Assembly (NCBI RefSeq): GCF_001422545.1
Contig: NZ_LMLE01000009.1
Location: 248,001-312,000, forward strand
DNA length: 64,000 nt
Reading direction: 5' to 3'
Origin: Pedobacter sp. Leaf41
GTDB lineage: Bacteria; Bacteroidota; Bacteroidia; Sphingobacteriales; Sphingobacteriaceae
The notes beneath the pieces were generated by a model that saw only the letters and a program-made list of their open reading frames with translations, did no database searches and had not been told where the DNA came from. This document shows, piece after piece, positions 35,631 through 43,845 of this stretch (position 1 is its first letter; each line of letters starts with the position of its first letter). The translations under genes and the position numbers were made by a program.

Positions 35631-36706
35631 TCATAAAGTTTCTCATATTTCAAGACTTTTTTATTATCCCATTTAATCGTCAAGGTTCTATTGTCGATCT
35701 GTAAAATCCGCCCCTCCCTTATTAATTTAGGGTAGGTAATCATAACAGTGCTATCCCGAATTTCATATTTCGCTAGTTCACTATCTGGATCTACATCATA
35801 ATAATATTTTTCCCTAATTTCAAATGTATGCTGATTTTTGGAAGATGATACTGTTTTCCACCTTCCATATATTTTGAAGGGCTTCAACTTTTCCGCAGGT
35901 TTCTTCCCAATTGTAAGGCTCCAGGATGATGAAAACTCAGTGCTTTTTTCTTCAGTATAACTTATCGTGGCCTCCTTCAAAAAAAGTTCTTTATCATAAC
36001 CTTTAATTTGTTTCCCTAAACTATCTAGAAGTGTAATTTTAAAACCTGACGGAAATTCTACACTATTTACTTGAGGATTTGGCGTAATAAATCTTTCGCT
36101 GCTACCTGGAAGTAGCGTTAATGTATCGACACGATTAAACTCATTGTTTAAGCTACTATCCTGAATAATGTTTGCATTGGAATATCTAAAATCAACAATG
36201 GCAATAAGTTTTGTATCTCCCTGATTATGGATATCAATTGATTTAAAACCATCCTCATAGCTGGGTGCGTCTCTTTTTTGCGTCGTTGCAACAAAACTAA
36301 AAAGAGAAACTACGAGCAATGCTTTCGGTAGCGCAGCTTTGGCTGCAAACGGAACTGGCCGGTTAATACACCAGTACGAGAAGATTACACTTGTTAACGC
36401 AAGATAGTCTGTGTAATCTACGGTTCTAAAGGTTTTGAAGCCGAATAAATTTATAAAATCAATTACAGGCTGTGCGCATTCTGCTTTCCAAAAAACAAAC
36501 AGTGCTGCTGTGCCGATATGTATTTGTCTTGCCTTATCTTTAAAGATAACACTCCAAAAAAATGGGAAAGCAAACAGACCAACGAAATCTGATAGCTTCC
36601 CCGTAAAGGTATTGTGAAAAGTATACTTGAGATAAAAATCGTTAATGATTAAAAGTGAAATTGATAATACGAAAAGCGGATGTACCAATTTACTTTTATT
36701 ATCCAT
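35627..36706 (-). CDS. Conserved membrane protein of unknown function
   Basis: A 359-residue protein with about four transmembrane helices in residues 8-145 (HPLFVLSISLLIINDFYLK, then FTGKLSDFVGLFAFPFFW) and a soluble C-terminal half of about 210 residues rich in beta strand. The LIINDFYLK and TGKLSDFVGLFAFP segments look conserved, as I know similar hypothetical proteins, but I can name no family. It is encoded 8 bases downstream of ssb on the same strand, so it is probably cotranscribed. Confidence 0.6.
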   Translation of the reverse strand: MDNKSKLVHPLFVLSISLLIINDFYLKYTFHNTFTGKLSDFVGLFAFPFFWSVIFKDKARQIHIGTAALFVFWKAECAQPVIDFINLFGFKTFRTVDYTDYLALTSVIFSYWCINRPVPFAAKAALPKALLVVSLFSFVATTQKRDAPSYEDGFKSIDIHNQGDTKLIAIVDFRYSNANIIQDSSLNNEFNRVDTLTLLPGSSERFITPNPQVNSVEFPSGFKITLLDSLGKQIKGYDKELFLKEATISYTEEKSTEFSSSWSLTIGKKPAEKLKPFKIYGRWKTVSSSKNQHTFEIREKYYYDVDPDSELAKYEIRDSTVMITYPKLIREGRILQIDNRTLTIKWDNKKVLKYEKLYD

Positions 36707-36714
36707 AAAAAGCT

Positions 36715-37152
36715 TTAAAAGGGCAAGTCTCCATTTTCATCTGATGGACCAATAGTAAACTCATCCTGAATCTTCGACTCTGTACTTTGCGGCACGGCGG
36801 CAGTAGGACTTTGCTCAAAGTCACTTTTTCGCCCTAACATTGTAAAATTTTCCGCAACAATCTCGGTAACATATTTCTTTACCTTCTCTTTGTCTTCAAA
36901 AGAACGTGTTCTGAGTTTGCCTTCAATGTAAACCAATTTTCCTTTTTGAAGATATTTTGATGCTACCTCTGCAAGGCCACGCCACAATACAATATTATGC
37001 CATTCGGTTTGTTCAACTCTTTTCCCATCCTTGTTATAGGTTTCTGATGTAGCCAAAGGAAAACTGGCTACAGTTACGCCGCCATCTAAATGACGTACTT
37101 CCGGGTCTTTGCCTAAGTGGCCTACTAAAATAACTTTGTTAATGCCAGACAT
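36715..37152 (-). CDS. ssb: Single-stranded DNA-binding protein
   Basis: A 145-residue OB-fold protein: INKVILVGHLGKDPEVRHL, the TEWHNIVLWRGLAEVASKYL block, the GKLVYIEGKLRTR strand and the acidic tip DENGDLPF that binds partner proteins. Length is normal. It lies 70 bases downstream of mutY on the same strand. Confidence 0.96.
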   Translation of the reverse strand: MSGINKVILVGHLGKDPEVRHLDGGVTVASFPLATSETYNKDGKRVEQTEWHNIVLWRGLAEVASKYLQKGKLVYIEGKLRTRSFEDKEKVKKYVTEIVAENFTMLGRKSDFEQSPTAAVPQSTESKIQDEFTIGPSDENGDLPF

Positions 37153-37222
37153 AAATATTTTGGTTAGTTTTTTTTATAAATAATAAAATCGCCTCAATGG
37201 TTAGTTACTCCATTTACTTCTC

Positions 37223-38266
37223 CTAAAGATATTCTTTTATAAAATCATGAATAACTTTCGGTTGTGGCAGATCATCCAGTTCACTTAAGGAAACCCAATT
37301 AAGTTCCTTTTGTTTACTAAAGTTAAATATATAATTTTTTAATGCAAAAAAACGTAAATGGATAATTTGGTGTGTTAATATATGTTTTTTGCTAGCGATA
37401 AATGATACCTCAGCTCCTGATCCAAATGTAGATTTTAGTTTTTCTTCGAAAGAAATGCCTGTCCAAGGGATCTGCTCCTCCAAGTTAATGCTGGGAAAAT
37501 CATACAAATGCTGCCATATATCACCCGCCTGACGTTCCCTAATCAAAACCTTCTCATCTGATTGGCAAACAAAATAGTCTAAAAAACGATGTTTTTGGGC
37601 TGCCTTTTTAATCTTAACAGGTAAAGCATTAACCAGGTTATTTTTTAGCGCATAGCAACTTTGATTTAATGGGCAAACATTACAATTTGGAGATTTCGGC
37701 TTGCATTGTATTGCCCCAAATTCCATAATGGCCTGATTATACAATGCAGGATCTTTCTGATATAACAATTCGTTGGCCAAAGCAAAAAACACCTTCTTTC
37801 CGGCCGGAGAATTAATCGCTGTACTGATGCCAAAATACCGGGAAAGTACCCGGAATACATTTCCATCAACAACGGCCCTTGCTTCTCCCGATGAAAATGA
37901 AGAAATTGCTGCAGCCGTGTACTCACCAATCCCCTTTAATTTTAATAGTTCATCATGCATGCTTGGGAAGATTCCATTGAAATTATTGACTACAATTTGC
38001 GCAGTTGCATGCATATTTCTCCCTCTGGAGTAGTAGCCTAATCCTTGCCAAAGCTTCAAAACTTTTGTTTCTGTAGCAGCTGCAAAGTCTTGGACAGTTG
38101 GAAAGTTTTCTAAGAATTTATTGAAATATGGTAAGCCTTGTTCAACACGGGTTTGCTGTAGTATAATCTCTGATAACCAGATAGTATAGGCATCATTTGT
38201 ATGCCGCCAAGGCAAATCTCTTTTGTTTGATTGATACCAATTTATCAATTCATTTTGGAATGTCAT
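37223..38266 (-). CDS. mutY: A/G-specific adenine glycosylase MutY
   Basis: Removes adenine mispaired with 8-oxoguanine. The 347-residue protein has the DNA-binding helix-hairpin-helix LKGIGEYTAAAISSF near 113, the catalytic VVDGNVFRVLSR (Asp near 136), the 4Fe-4S cluster CKPKSPNCNVCPLNQSC (about 187-203) and a C-terminal NUDIX-like domain starting near KHRFLDYF. Start chosen as the first ATG with normal length. Confidence 0.96.
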   Translation of the reverse strand: MTFQNELINWYQSNKRDLPWRHTNDAYTIWLSEIILQQTRVEQGLPYFNKFLENFPTVQDFAAATETKVLKLWQGLGYYSRGRNMHATAQIVVNNFNGIFPSMHDELLKLKGIGEYTAAAISSFSSGEARAVVDGNVFRVLSRYFGISTAINSPAGKKVFFALANELLYQKDPALYNQAIMEFGAIQCKPKSPNCNVCPLNQSCYALKNNLVNALPVKIKKAAQKHRFLDYFVCQSDEKVLIRERQAGDIWQHLYDFPSINLEEQIPWTGISFEEKLKSTFGSGAEVSFIASKKHILTHQIIHLRFFALKNYIFNFSKQKELNWVSLSELDDLPQPKVIHDFIKEYL

Positions 38267-38374
38267 TACTGCAAATTACGGTGTAATTATCGGTTAAAAA
38301 AAAAACTTGCAATCGAGTGATAACTTAACTGATAAAAAAATCATCTTTTATTTCCCTATCTCATTAAAAAGCAA

Positions 38375-38382
38375 TACTTTTG
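38375..38382 (+). promoter_or_regulatory. Putative -7 element of the HU gene
   Basis: TACTTTTG, 51 bases before the HU ATG. No clear TTG at the -33 position. Confidence 0.4.
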
Positions 38383-38433
38383 CAACCCCAAAACAGTAGT
38401 AATATAAAACACAATATATATAAATAAGTAAAT

Positions 38434-38736
38434 ATGACTAAGGCAGATATTATTTCAGAAATATCAACAAAAACCGGAATTGAGAAGGTTGATGTACAGG
38501 AAACAGTTGAGGCATTTTTCAAGGTTATCAAAACGAGTATGATTGGCGGTGAAAATGTTTATGTAAGAGGCTTCGGAAGCTTTGTTGTTAAAAAGAGAGC
38601 GCAAAAAACTGCTAGAAACATCTCTAAAAACACTGCAATAATTATCCCAGAACACTTTGTACCTAGCTTTAAACCAGCAAAAGTTTTTGTTGATAAAGTG
38701 AAAAGCAACTCTAAAAAAATTAGTGTAGAAGCCTAA
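38434..38736 (+). CDS. HU family DNA-binding protein, variant arm
   Basis: A 100-residue HU/IHF-fold protein with the hallmark VRGFGSFVVKKR near residue 46. The DNA-intercalating arm, usually NPxTGE with an exposed proline, reads NISKNTAIIIPEH (about 67-79), so the tip proline is missing. The C-terminus has PSFKPAKVF. It likely binds DNA as a dimer, but bending should differ from classic HU. It is followed 10 bases later by a TPR gene. Confidence 0.93.
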   Translation: MTKADIISEISTKTGIEKVDVQETVEAFFKVIKTSMIGGENVYVRGFGSFVVKKRAQKTARNISKNTAIIIPEHFVPSFKPAKVFVDKVKSNSKKISVEA

Positions 38737-38746
38737 GTCTTAATTT

Positions 38747-39625
38747 ATGAATAGCAGCATAAGATCGAAACAAATCATCATTATTGGAGCAGTTTTATTG
38801 CTTGTTGCTTTTTTATTTACCAGAGACATTAAAGGTTTAGTTAAACCAACTGAAGAGAACGGAAAAATGCCTGCAAGCGGCCAGATGGCCGGAGCAGAAA
38901 GTTCTTCTACTTCATCTGCAATTAGCATCGAAACTTCTTCTACAGCCGCAAAGAATGTACTAAACAAAAATTTAGCTACTGATATTACCGCATTAGAAAA
39001 TAGTTACAAAGGCGCTAAAGGAACAGAGAAACTTGATTTCGCAAAACAACTGGCTCAGAAATGGGATGATGTTGAGCAAATCACACCATCAGCACTTTAT
39101 TTAGAAGTTGTTGCACAAGGCGAACCATCAACTAAAACGTGGTTAGCAGCAGGAAATCAATTTATAAAAGCTTTTGAAAGTACACAAGATAGCTTGGCCC
39201 AACCAGCATTATTGCAAAAGGCCAATACATCTTACAAAAAAGCATTAGAAACAGATTCTACTAATATAGAGGCAAAAACAGGTTTAGGTGTTACAATAGT
39301 AAACGGTTTGGGCGCACCAATGCAAGGTATTGCAATGCTGCTTGAAGTGGTTGCTAAAGAGCCTAAAAATGTGAAGGCCAACATGAACTTAGGAATCTTT
39401 TCTATTAAATCAGGTCAGTTTGATAAAGCGATACCACGTTTTAAAACGGTTATTGCAACCTCACCAACACCCGAAGCTTACTTTTACTTAGGCACAGCCT
39501 TAGAAAATTTAGGCAGAAACAAAGAAGCAGTTGATGCTTACTTAGACAGCAAAAAATTAGCGGCTAACCCAACTTTATCATCATTTATTGATAAAAAAGT
39601 AGCTGAACTAAAGAATAAAAATTAA
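38747..39625 (+). CDS. Membrane-anchored tetratricopeptide repeat protein
   Basis: A 292-residue protein with an N-terminal transmembrane anchor (IIIIGAVLLLVAFLF, residues 9-23), a serine/threonine-rich linker, and TPR repeats in the C-terminal half (TSYKKALETDSTNIEAK, VKANMNLGIFSIKSGQFDKAI, EAYFYLGTALENLGRNKEAV). The role is probably as a scaffold on the periplasmic face. It is between the HU gene and a 29-codon basic peptide gene. Confidence 0.9.
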   Translation: MNSSIRSKQIIIIGAVLLLVAFLFTRDIKGLVKPTEENGKMPASGQMAGAESSSTSSAISIETSSTAAKNVLNKNLATDITALENSYKGAKGTEKLDFAKQLAQKWDDVEQITPSALYLEVVAQGEPSTKTWLAAGNQFIKAFESTQDSLAQPALLQKANTSYKKALETDSTNIEAKTGLGVTIVNGLGAPMQGIAMLLEVVAKEPKNVKANMNLGIFSIKSGQFDKAIPRFKTVIATSPTPEAYFYLGTALENLGRNKEAVDAYLDSKKLAANPTLSSFIDKKVAELKNKN

Positions 39626-39661
39626 TTAACGGATTAATAAAAACATTTAAAACTTAAAACT

Positions 39662-39751
39662 ATGCCAAGCGGTAAAAAAAGAAAAAGACATAAAATGGCT
39701 ACCCACAAACGTAAAAAACGTTTAAGAAAAAACAGACATAAGAAAAAATAG
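39662..39751 (+). CDS. 29-residue basic protein, AURKAIP1/COX24-like, probable small ribosomal protein
   Basis: An ATG at 39662 opens 29 codons ending in TAG at 39751. The product starts MPSGKKRKRHKMATHK and ends LRKNRHKKK: 18 of 29 residues are K, R or H. The KMxxHKRKKRLRKNRHKK pattern matches the AURKAIP1/COX24 domain, whose relatives are the mitochondrial mS38 and mycobacterial bS22 small-subunit proteins. It lies 36 bases after the TPR gene and ends at a terminator hairpin, so the frame is clearly part of a transcript. Motif identity is from memory. Confidence 0.75.
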   Translation: MPSGKKRKRHKMATHKRKKRLRKNRHKKK

Positions 39752-39772
39752 TTTCTTATTTTGATTAAGCCC

Positions 39773-39806
39773 TTTAAGCCTCATAGTGTAAACTGTGAGG
39801 TTTAAA
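39773..39806 (+). terminator. Hairpin after the basic peptide gene
   Basis: TTTAAGCCTCATAGT pairs with ACTGTGAGGTTTAAA (15 bp, two G-U pairs) around GTAA; a longer T-run follows about 12 bases later. Confidence 0.7.
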
Positions 39807-39906
39807 GTATTTATGTGATTTTTTTCTCATGATCAAGGCTACATCAAAGTTTCTTTCACGTTTACTATCCATTTGTTAATAGGCGTAAGCCTTAAATCTG
39901 TAGCTG

Positions 39907-41457
39907 TTGGTAAAAGAATTAATTATCAATTCGACTCCTGCCGGAGTTACCATAGCGTTGATTGAAGACAAACAACTTGTTGAGCTTCACAAAGAACAAA
40001 TCAATAATAACTACGCCGTAGGCGATATTTATTTAGGCCGCATTAAAAAAATTATGCCTGGTCTGAATGCTGCTTTCGTAGATGTGGGTTATGAAAAAGA
40101 TGCTTTCTTGCATTATTTTGATTTGGGCCCTCAGGTGCAATCTTTAATTAAGCTAACTAAGATCAAGCGTAATGGCTCGGTTACAGGCACATTATTAGAT
40201 AATTTAAAGCTAGAAGCCGATATAAACAAGGCAGGCAAAATTTCTGATGTGCTTTCTAAAAACATGCTCCTTCCGGTACAAATTGCAAAAGAGCCAATTT
40301 CTACTAAAGGACCACGTTTGAGTTCCGACATTTCGATTGCCGGCAGGTATGTGGTACTGGTGCCATTCTCCAATACCATATCTGTATCAAAAAAAATTAA
40401 AAGTAATACCGAACGTAATCGTTTAAAAAAGATTATTGAAAGTATTAAGCCTCAAAATTTTGGAGTAATTATCAGAACCGTTTCTGAAGGCCGCGGAGTT
40501 GCCGAAATGCAAAAAGATCTTTTGGATTTGATTGCTAAATGGGAAAACTTCATTAAAAAAGTGCCTTCAACAGAGCCCTCAAAGCGAGTTTGGGGCGAAA
40601 TGGACAGATCTTCTACGTTAATTCGTGATATTCTTAATCCTGATTTTACAAACGTTTACGTGAGCACACCAGAGCTTTTCGACGATATTCGTTCTTATGT
40701 ACATGATATTTCTCCAGAAATGGAAAAAATCGTGAAGCTTTACAAGCAGAAAGAACCCATGTTCGATCACTTTGGGATAGAAAAGCAAATTAAAAATGCT
40801 TTCGGAAAAACAGTCAACCTACCGGGTGGAGCCTACTTAGTTGTAGAACATACCGAAGCACTTCACGTGATAGATGTGAACAGTGGAAACCGTACTGCCA
40901 GTAAAGAAAACCAAGAGGAAAATGCTTTACAGGTAAACAAAGAGGCGGCTAAAGAAATTGCCCGTCAATTGCGCTTGCGTGATATGGGCGGCATTGTGGT
41001 AATCGATTTTATCGATATGCACAAGCCTACAAACCGTAAAATGCTATTCGATTATTTGCGTGAGCTGATGTTATTGGATAGAGCGAAACACACCATTTTA
41101 CCTCCAAGTAAATTTGGTTTGGTTCAAATCACCAGACAACGTGTTCGTCCGGAGATGAATATTGTTACGGTAGAAAAATGTCCAGCCTGTGGAGGTACTG
41201 GAGAAATTAAGGCGAGTATCGTTTTAATGGATGATATTGAAAATAACCTAAATTATATTTTACGTGAACAGAATGAAAAAGGCGTAACCCTTTGCGTTCA
41301 TCCTTACATAGAAGCATATATAACGAAAGGGATTTTTAATTTACAGCGGCGTTGGTTCTTTAAATATGGCCAGTGGATCAAAGTAAAAGCACAATCATCG
41401 TATTATCTAAACGAATTCCACTTTATCTCATCAAAAGATGAAGAGATAAAATTATAA
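39907..41457 (+). CDS. rng: Ribonuclease E/G family protein
   Basis: Endoribonuclease for rRNA processing and mRNA decay. The 516-residue protein starts at TTG (VKELIINSTPAGV), since no ATG fits and the family N-terminus is complete. Seen: S1 domain (GDIYLGRIKKIMPGLNAAFVDVG), the catalytic block EHTEALHVIDVNSGN with acidic residues, the VVIDFIDM metal site near residue 362 and the zinc-link CPACGGTGE. Length is closer to RNase G than RNase E. Confidence 0.95.
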   Translation: MVKELIINSTPAGVTIALIEDKQLVELHKEQINNNYAVGDIYLGRIKKIMPGLNAAFVDVGYEKDAFLHYFDLGPQVQSLIKLTKIKRNGSVTGTLLDNLKLEADINKAGKISDVLSKNMLLPVQIAKEPISTKGPRLSSDISIAGRYVVLVPFSNTISVSKKIKSNTERNRLKKIIESIKPQNFGVIIRTVSEGRGVAEMQKDLLDLIAKWENFIKKVPSTEPSKRVWGEMDRSSTLIRDILNPDFTNVYVSTPELFDDIRSYVHDISPEMEKIVKLYKQKEPMFDHFGIEKQIKNAFGKTVNLPGGAYLVVEHTEALHVIDVNSGNRTASKENQEENALQVNKEAAKEIARQLRLRDMGGIVVIDFIDMHKPTNRKMLFDYLRELMLLDRAKHTILPPSKFGLVQITRQRVRPEMNIVTVEKCPACGGTGEIKASIVLMDDIENNLNYILREQNEKGVTLCVHPYIEAYITKGIFNLQRRWFFKYGQWIKVKAQSSYYLNEFHFISSKDEEIKL

Positions 41458-41473
41458 CTCAAAACATTTATTC

Positions 41474-41505
41474 AAAGCCTGAACTTTAAAAGTTCAGGCT
41501 TTTTT
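41474..41505 (+). terminator. Terminator of the RNase G gene
   Basis: A 12-bp stem AAAGCCTGAACT/AGTTCAGGCTTT with loop TTAAA and a following T run, 17 bases after the stop. Confidence 0.93.
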
Positions 41506-41572
41506 GTTTAAAAGTGATTTAGCTTTTGCGGGCTTTAACACTTAAATTCGTAAATCTAAAATCAAAATTCAC

Positions 41573-42949
41573 TTGGCAAAAACTAAAACAGCATACTTCT
41601 GTCAGAGCTGCGGCTACGAATCGGCGAAATGGTTGGGTAAATGCCCTTCATGCAACCAATGGAATACCTTTGTAGAAGAAGTTATCGAAAAAAATACAAC
41701 ATCAGTACCCACCTGGAAAACCGAAACCAGCTCAAGAAAATTGAGTAAACCCAGCAAAGTTGATGAGATTGAATCATCCATTGAAAGAAGAATTGCAACT
41801 GGTGATAAGGAGCTTGACCGCGTTTTAGGCGGTGGTTTGGTAGAAGGATCATTGGTGCTTATCGGGGGAGAACCAGGGATAGGGAAATCAACCCTGATGC
41901 TGCAATTGGCACTGAACGTGAAAGGCAAAAAAATACTGTACATTTCTGGAGAGGAAAGCGAGCAGCAAATAAAAATGCGGGCAGAAAGAATTAAAGAAAG
42001 TCCATCTGCTGATTGCTATATCCTGACAGAAACATCTACCCAGAATATTTTTAAGCAGATAGAAATTTTGGAGCCAGAAATTTTGGTGGTAGACTCCATC
42101 CAAACGCTGCATTCTTCTCACATCGATTCTACTCCAGGAAGTGTATCGCAAGTAAGGGAATGTACTGCAGAGCTTTTACGCTTTGCGAAAGAAACTGGGG
42201 TTCCCGTATTTCTAATCGGCCACATTACAAAAGATGGTGCCATTGCCGGACCAAAAATACTCGAACACATGGTTGATACCGTATTGCAGTTTGAGGGCGA
42301 CAGACATCATGTTTACCGCATCTTACGTTCAATCAAAAATCGTTTTGGAGCCGCAGCAGAACTTGGGATTTATGAAATGCAAGGAAGTGGTTTGAGAGAG
42401 GTTTCCAATCCATCAGAAATTCTTTTATCGCAACGAGATGAAGAGCTTAGTGGAATTGCTGTTTCTGCTATGTTGGAAGGCGCCCGGCCCATGTTGATAG
42501 AAACACAGGCATTGGTGAGCGCTGCAGCTTACGGAACCCCGCAAAGATCTGCAACTGGCTTTGACACCAAGAGGATGAATATGCTCTTAGCCGTACTTGA
42601 AAAACGTTGTGGTTTTAGGCTGAGTACGCAAGACGTATTCTTAAATATTGCTGGCGGAATCAGGGTCGAAGATCCTGCAATCGATTTGGCAGTCTTAATA
42701 GCCATCATTTCATCACAACAAGATATTCCAATATCATCCAAAAACTGTTTTGCCGCTGAGGTTGGTTTATCTGGTGAAATAAGAGCAGTAAATAGAATAG
42801 AACAACGAATAGCAGAAGCAGATAAACTGGGCTTTGAAACGATCTATATTTCTAAATACAATTTAAAAGGTATTGATATTGCTAAATATAGCCTGGAAAT
42901 TAAAGCAGTAAGCAAAATTGAGGAAGTTTTTGGAATGATATTCGGCTAG
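41573..42949 (+). CDS. radA: DNA repair protein RadA
   Basis: A branch-migration ATPase of recombination. The 458-residue protein starts at TTG (AKTKTAYFCQSCG) giving the full zinc finger CQSCGYESAKWLGKCPSC. Further: Walker A GGEPGIGKST near residue 98, the RadA signature KNRFG near 256 and a Lon-protease-like C-terminal domain (SGEIRAVNRIEQRIAEA). Length is normal. Confidence 0.96.
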   Translation: MAKTKTAYFCQSCGYESAKWLGKCPSCNQWNTFVEEVIEKNTTSVPTWKTETSSRKLSKPSKVDEIESSIERRIATGDKELDRVLGGGLVEGSLVLIGGEPGIGKSTLMLQLALNVKGKKILYISGEESEQQIKMRAERIKESPSADCYILTETSTQNIFKQIEILEPEILVVDSIQTLHSSHIDSTPGSVSQVRECTAELLRFAKETGVPVFLIGHITKDGAIAGPKILEHMVDTVLQFEGDRHHVYRILRSIKNRFGAAAELGIYEMQGSGLREVSNPSEILLSQRDEELSGIAVSAMLEGARPMLIETQALVSAAAYGTPQRSATGFDTKRMNMLLAVLEKRCGFRLSTQDVFLNIAGGIRVEDPAIDLAVLIAIISSQQDIPISSKNCFAAEVGLSGEIRAVNRIEQRIAEADKLGFETIYISKYNLKGIDIAKYSLEIKAVSKIEEVFGMIFG

Positions 42950-43180
42950 ATACACTCAAATGTTGGGGAATATTTTCTACAGATTTATTTAGATAGTTGA
43001 TTTGTTTACCCATTTCCACAGCTGATATTTTTTTGGCAAAGGCCCCTAAAACCTAATAAATAATTGACTATCAGCACAATAAAGAACACCTACTTATACA
43101 CTGGTAGTTTGGATTAACATTTGCCTAAGGTAATATGTTGTACATCATGGGATGTGATCTATAACAATAGGGATGATTTT
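42950..43180 (+). other. Non-coding region between radA and DUF4920, possible small RNA
   Basis: A 230-base stretch without a gene ends in a strong terminator at 43181-43213. It has a short hairpin ACATC-ATGG-GATGT at 43142-43155 but no promoter that I can defend. It may be the long 3' end of radA or an independent small RNA. Confidence 0.35.
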
Positions 43181-43213
43181 CCTCGTTAGTGAGAGCTAAC
43201 GAGGATTTTTTTT
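43181..43213 (+). terminator. Intrinsic terminator
   Basis: CCTCGTTAG and CTAACGAGG with a 6-base loop, followed by ATTTTTTTTT. It is 231 bases after the radA stop. Confidence 0.93.
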
Positions 43214-43239
43214 GCTTTCGCTATTGAGGAAAATTTAAA

Positions 43240-43247
43240 TAACTTTG
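43240..43247 (+). promoter_or_regulatory. Putative -7 element of DUF4920 gene
   Basis: TAACTTTG, 41 bases before the ATG and just after a terminator, so an independent promoter is needed here. The -33 element is not clear. Confidence 0.45.
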
Positions 43248-43288
43248 GTTCAGATAGGAAACTGCAAAAAATCTTAAAAATTAAAATA

Positions 43289-43753
43289 ATGAAAAAGATC
43301 ATTTTAAGTCTGGGCTTCTGCTTATTTGCAGCAATCGGCTTTGCACAAACTGCATACACAGGTCAGAAATTTGGCGAAGAAGTTAAGCCTGGCGATGTGA
43401 AACCCGCTGCCAAAATGGAAGCTGCCATGGGCGACAAAAAAACTGCCGACATGAAGATTGAAGGTAAAGTGGTTGATGTTTGTAAGAAAAAAGGATGTTG
43501 GATGACTTTGCAAATGCCAAACGGCGATCCGATGAGGGTAACCTTTAAAGATTATGCATTCTTCATGCCAATGGATATTGTTGGCAAAAATGTTGTTCTG
43601 GATGGTATAGCAAAAAAGCAAACCATTTCGGTAGAGACGTTACGTCACTATGCTGAAGATGCTAAAAAATCGCCAGAAGAAGTCGCTAAAATTACTGACC
43701 CTAAAAAGGAATTGGCTTTTGAAGCTAAAGGTGTTGTGATCTTAGATAAATAA
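43289..43753 (+). CDS. DUF4920 domain secreted protein
   Basis: A 154-residue protein with a signal peptide (LGFCLFAAIGFAQ) and the DUF4920 core: GKVVDVCKKKGCWMTLQM with two conserved cysteines, FKDYAFFMPMD and GIAKKQTISVETLRHYAED. The paired cysteines could bind metal or form a disulfide. No role is established. It is a single-gene unit between two terminators. Confidence 0.9.
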   Translation: MKKIILSLGFCLFAAIGFAQTAYTGQKFGEEVKPGDVKPAAKMEAAMGDKKTADMKIEGKVVDVCKKKGCWMTLQMPNGDPMRVTFKDYAFFMPMDIVGKNVVLDGIAKKQTISVETLRHYAEDAKKSPEEVAKITDPKKELAFEAKGVVILDK

Positions 43754-43793
43754 GAATTAAGATTAAGGAGCAAAGATTAAAATCAAGCTTAAC

Positions 43794-43831
43794 AAAAAAG
43801 CCTCGAAAACTTAAATTTTCGAGGCTTTTTT
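43794..43831. terminator. Bidirectional terminator between DUF4920 and ilvE
   Basis: A 16-bp perfect inverted repeat AAAAAAGCCTCGAAAA/TTTTCGAGGCTTTTTT around CTTAAA; it terminates both converging genes. Confidence 0.95.
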
Positions 43832-43845
43832 ATACTTGATTAGAT

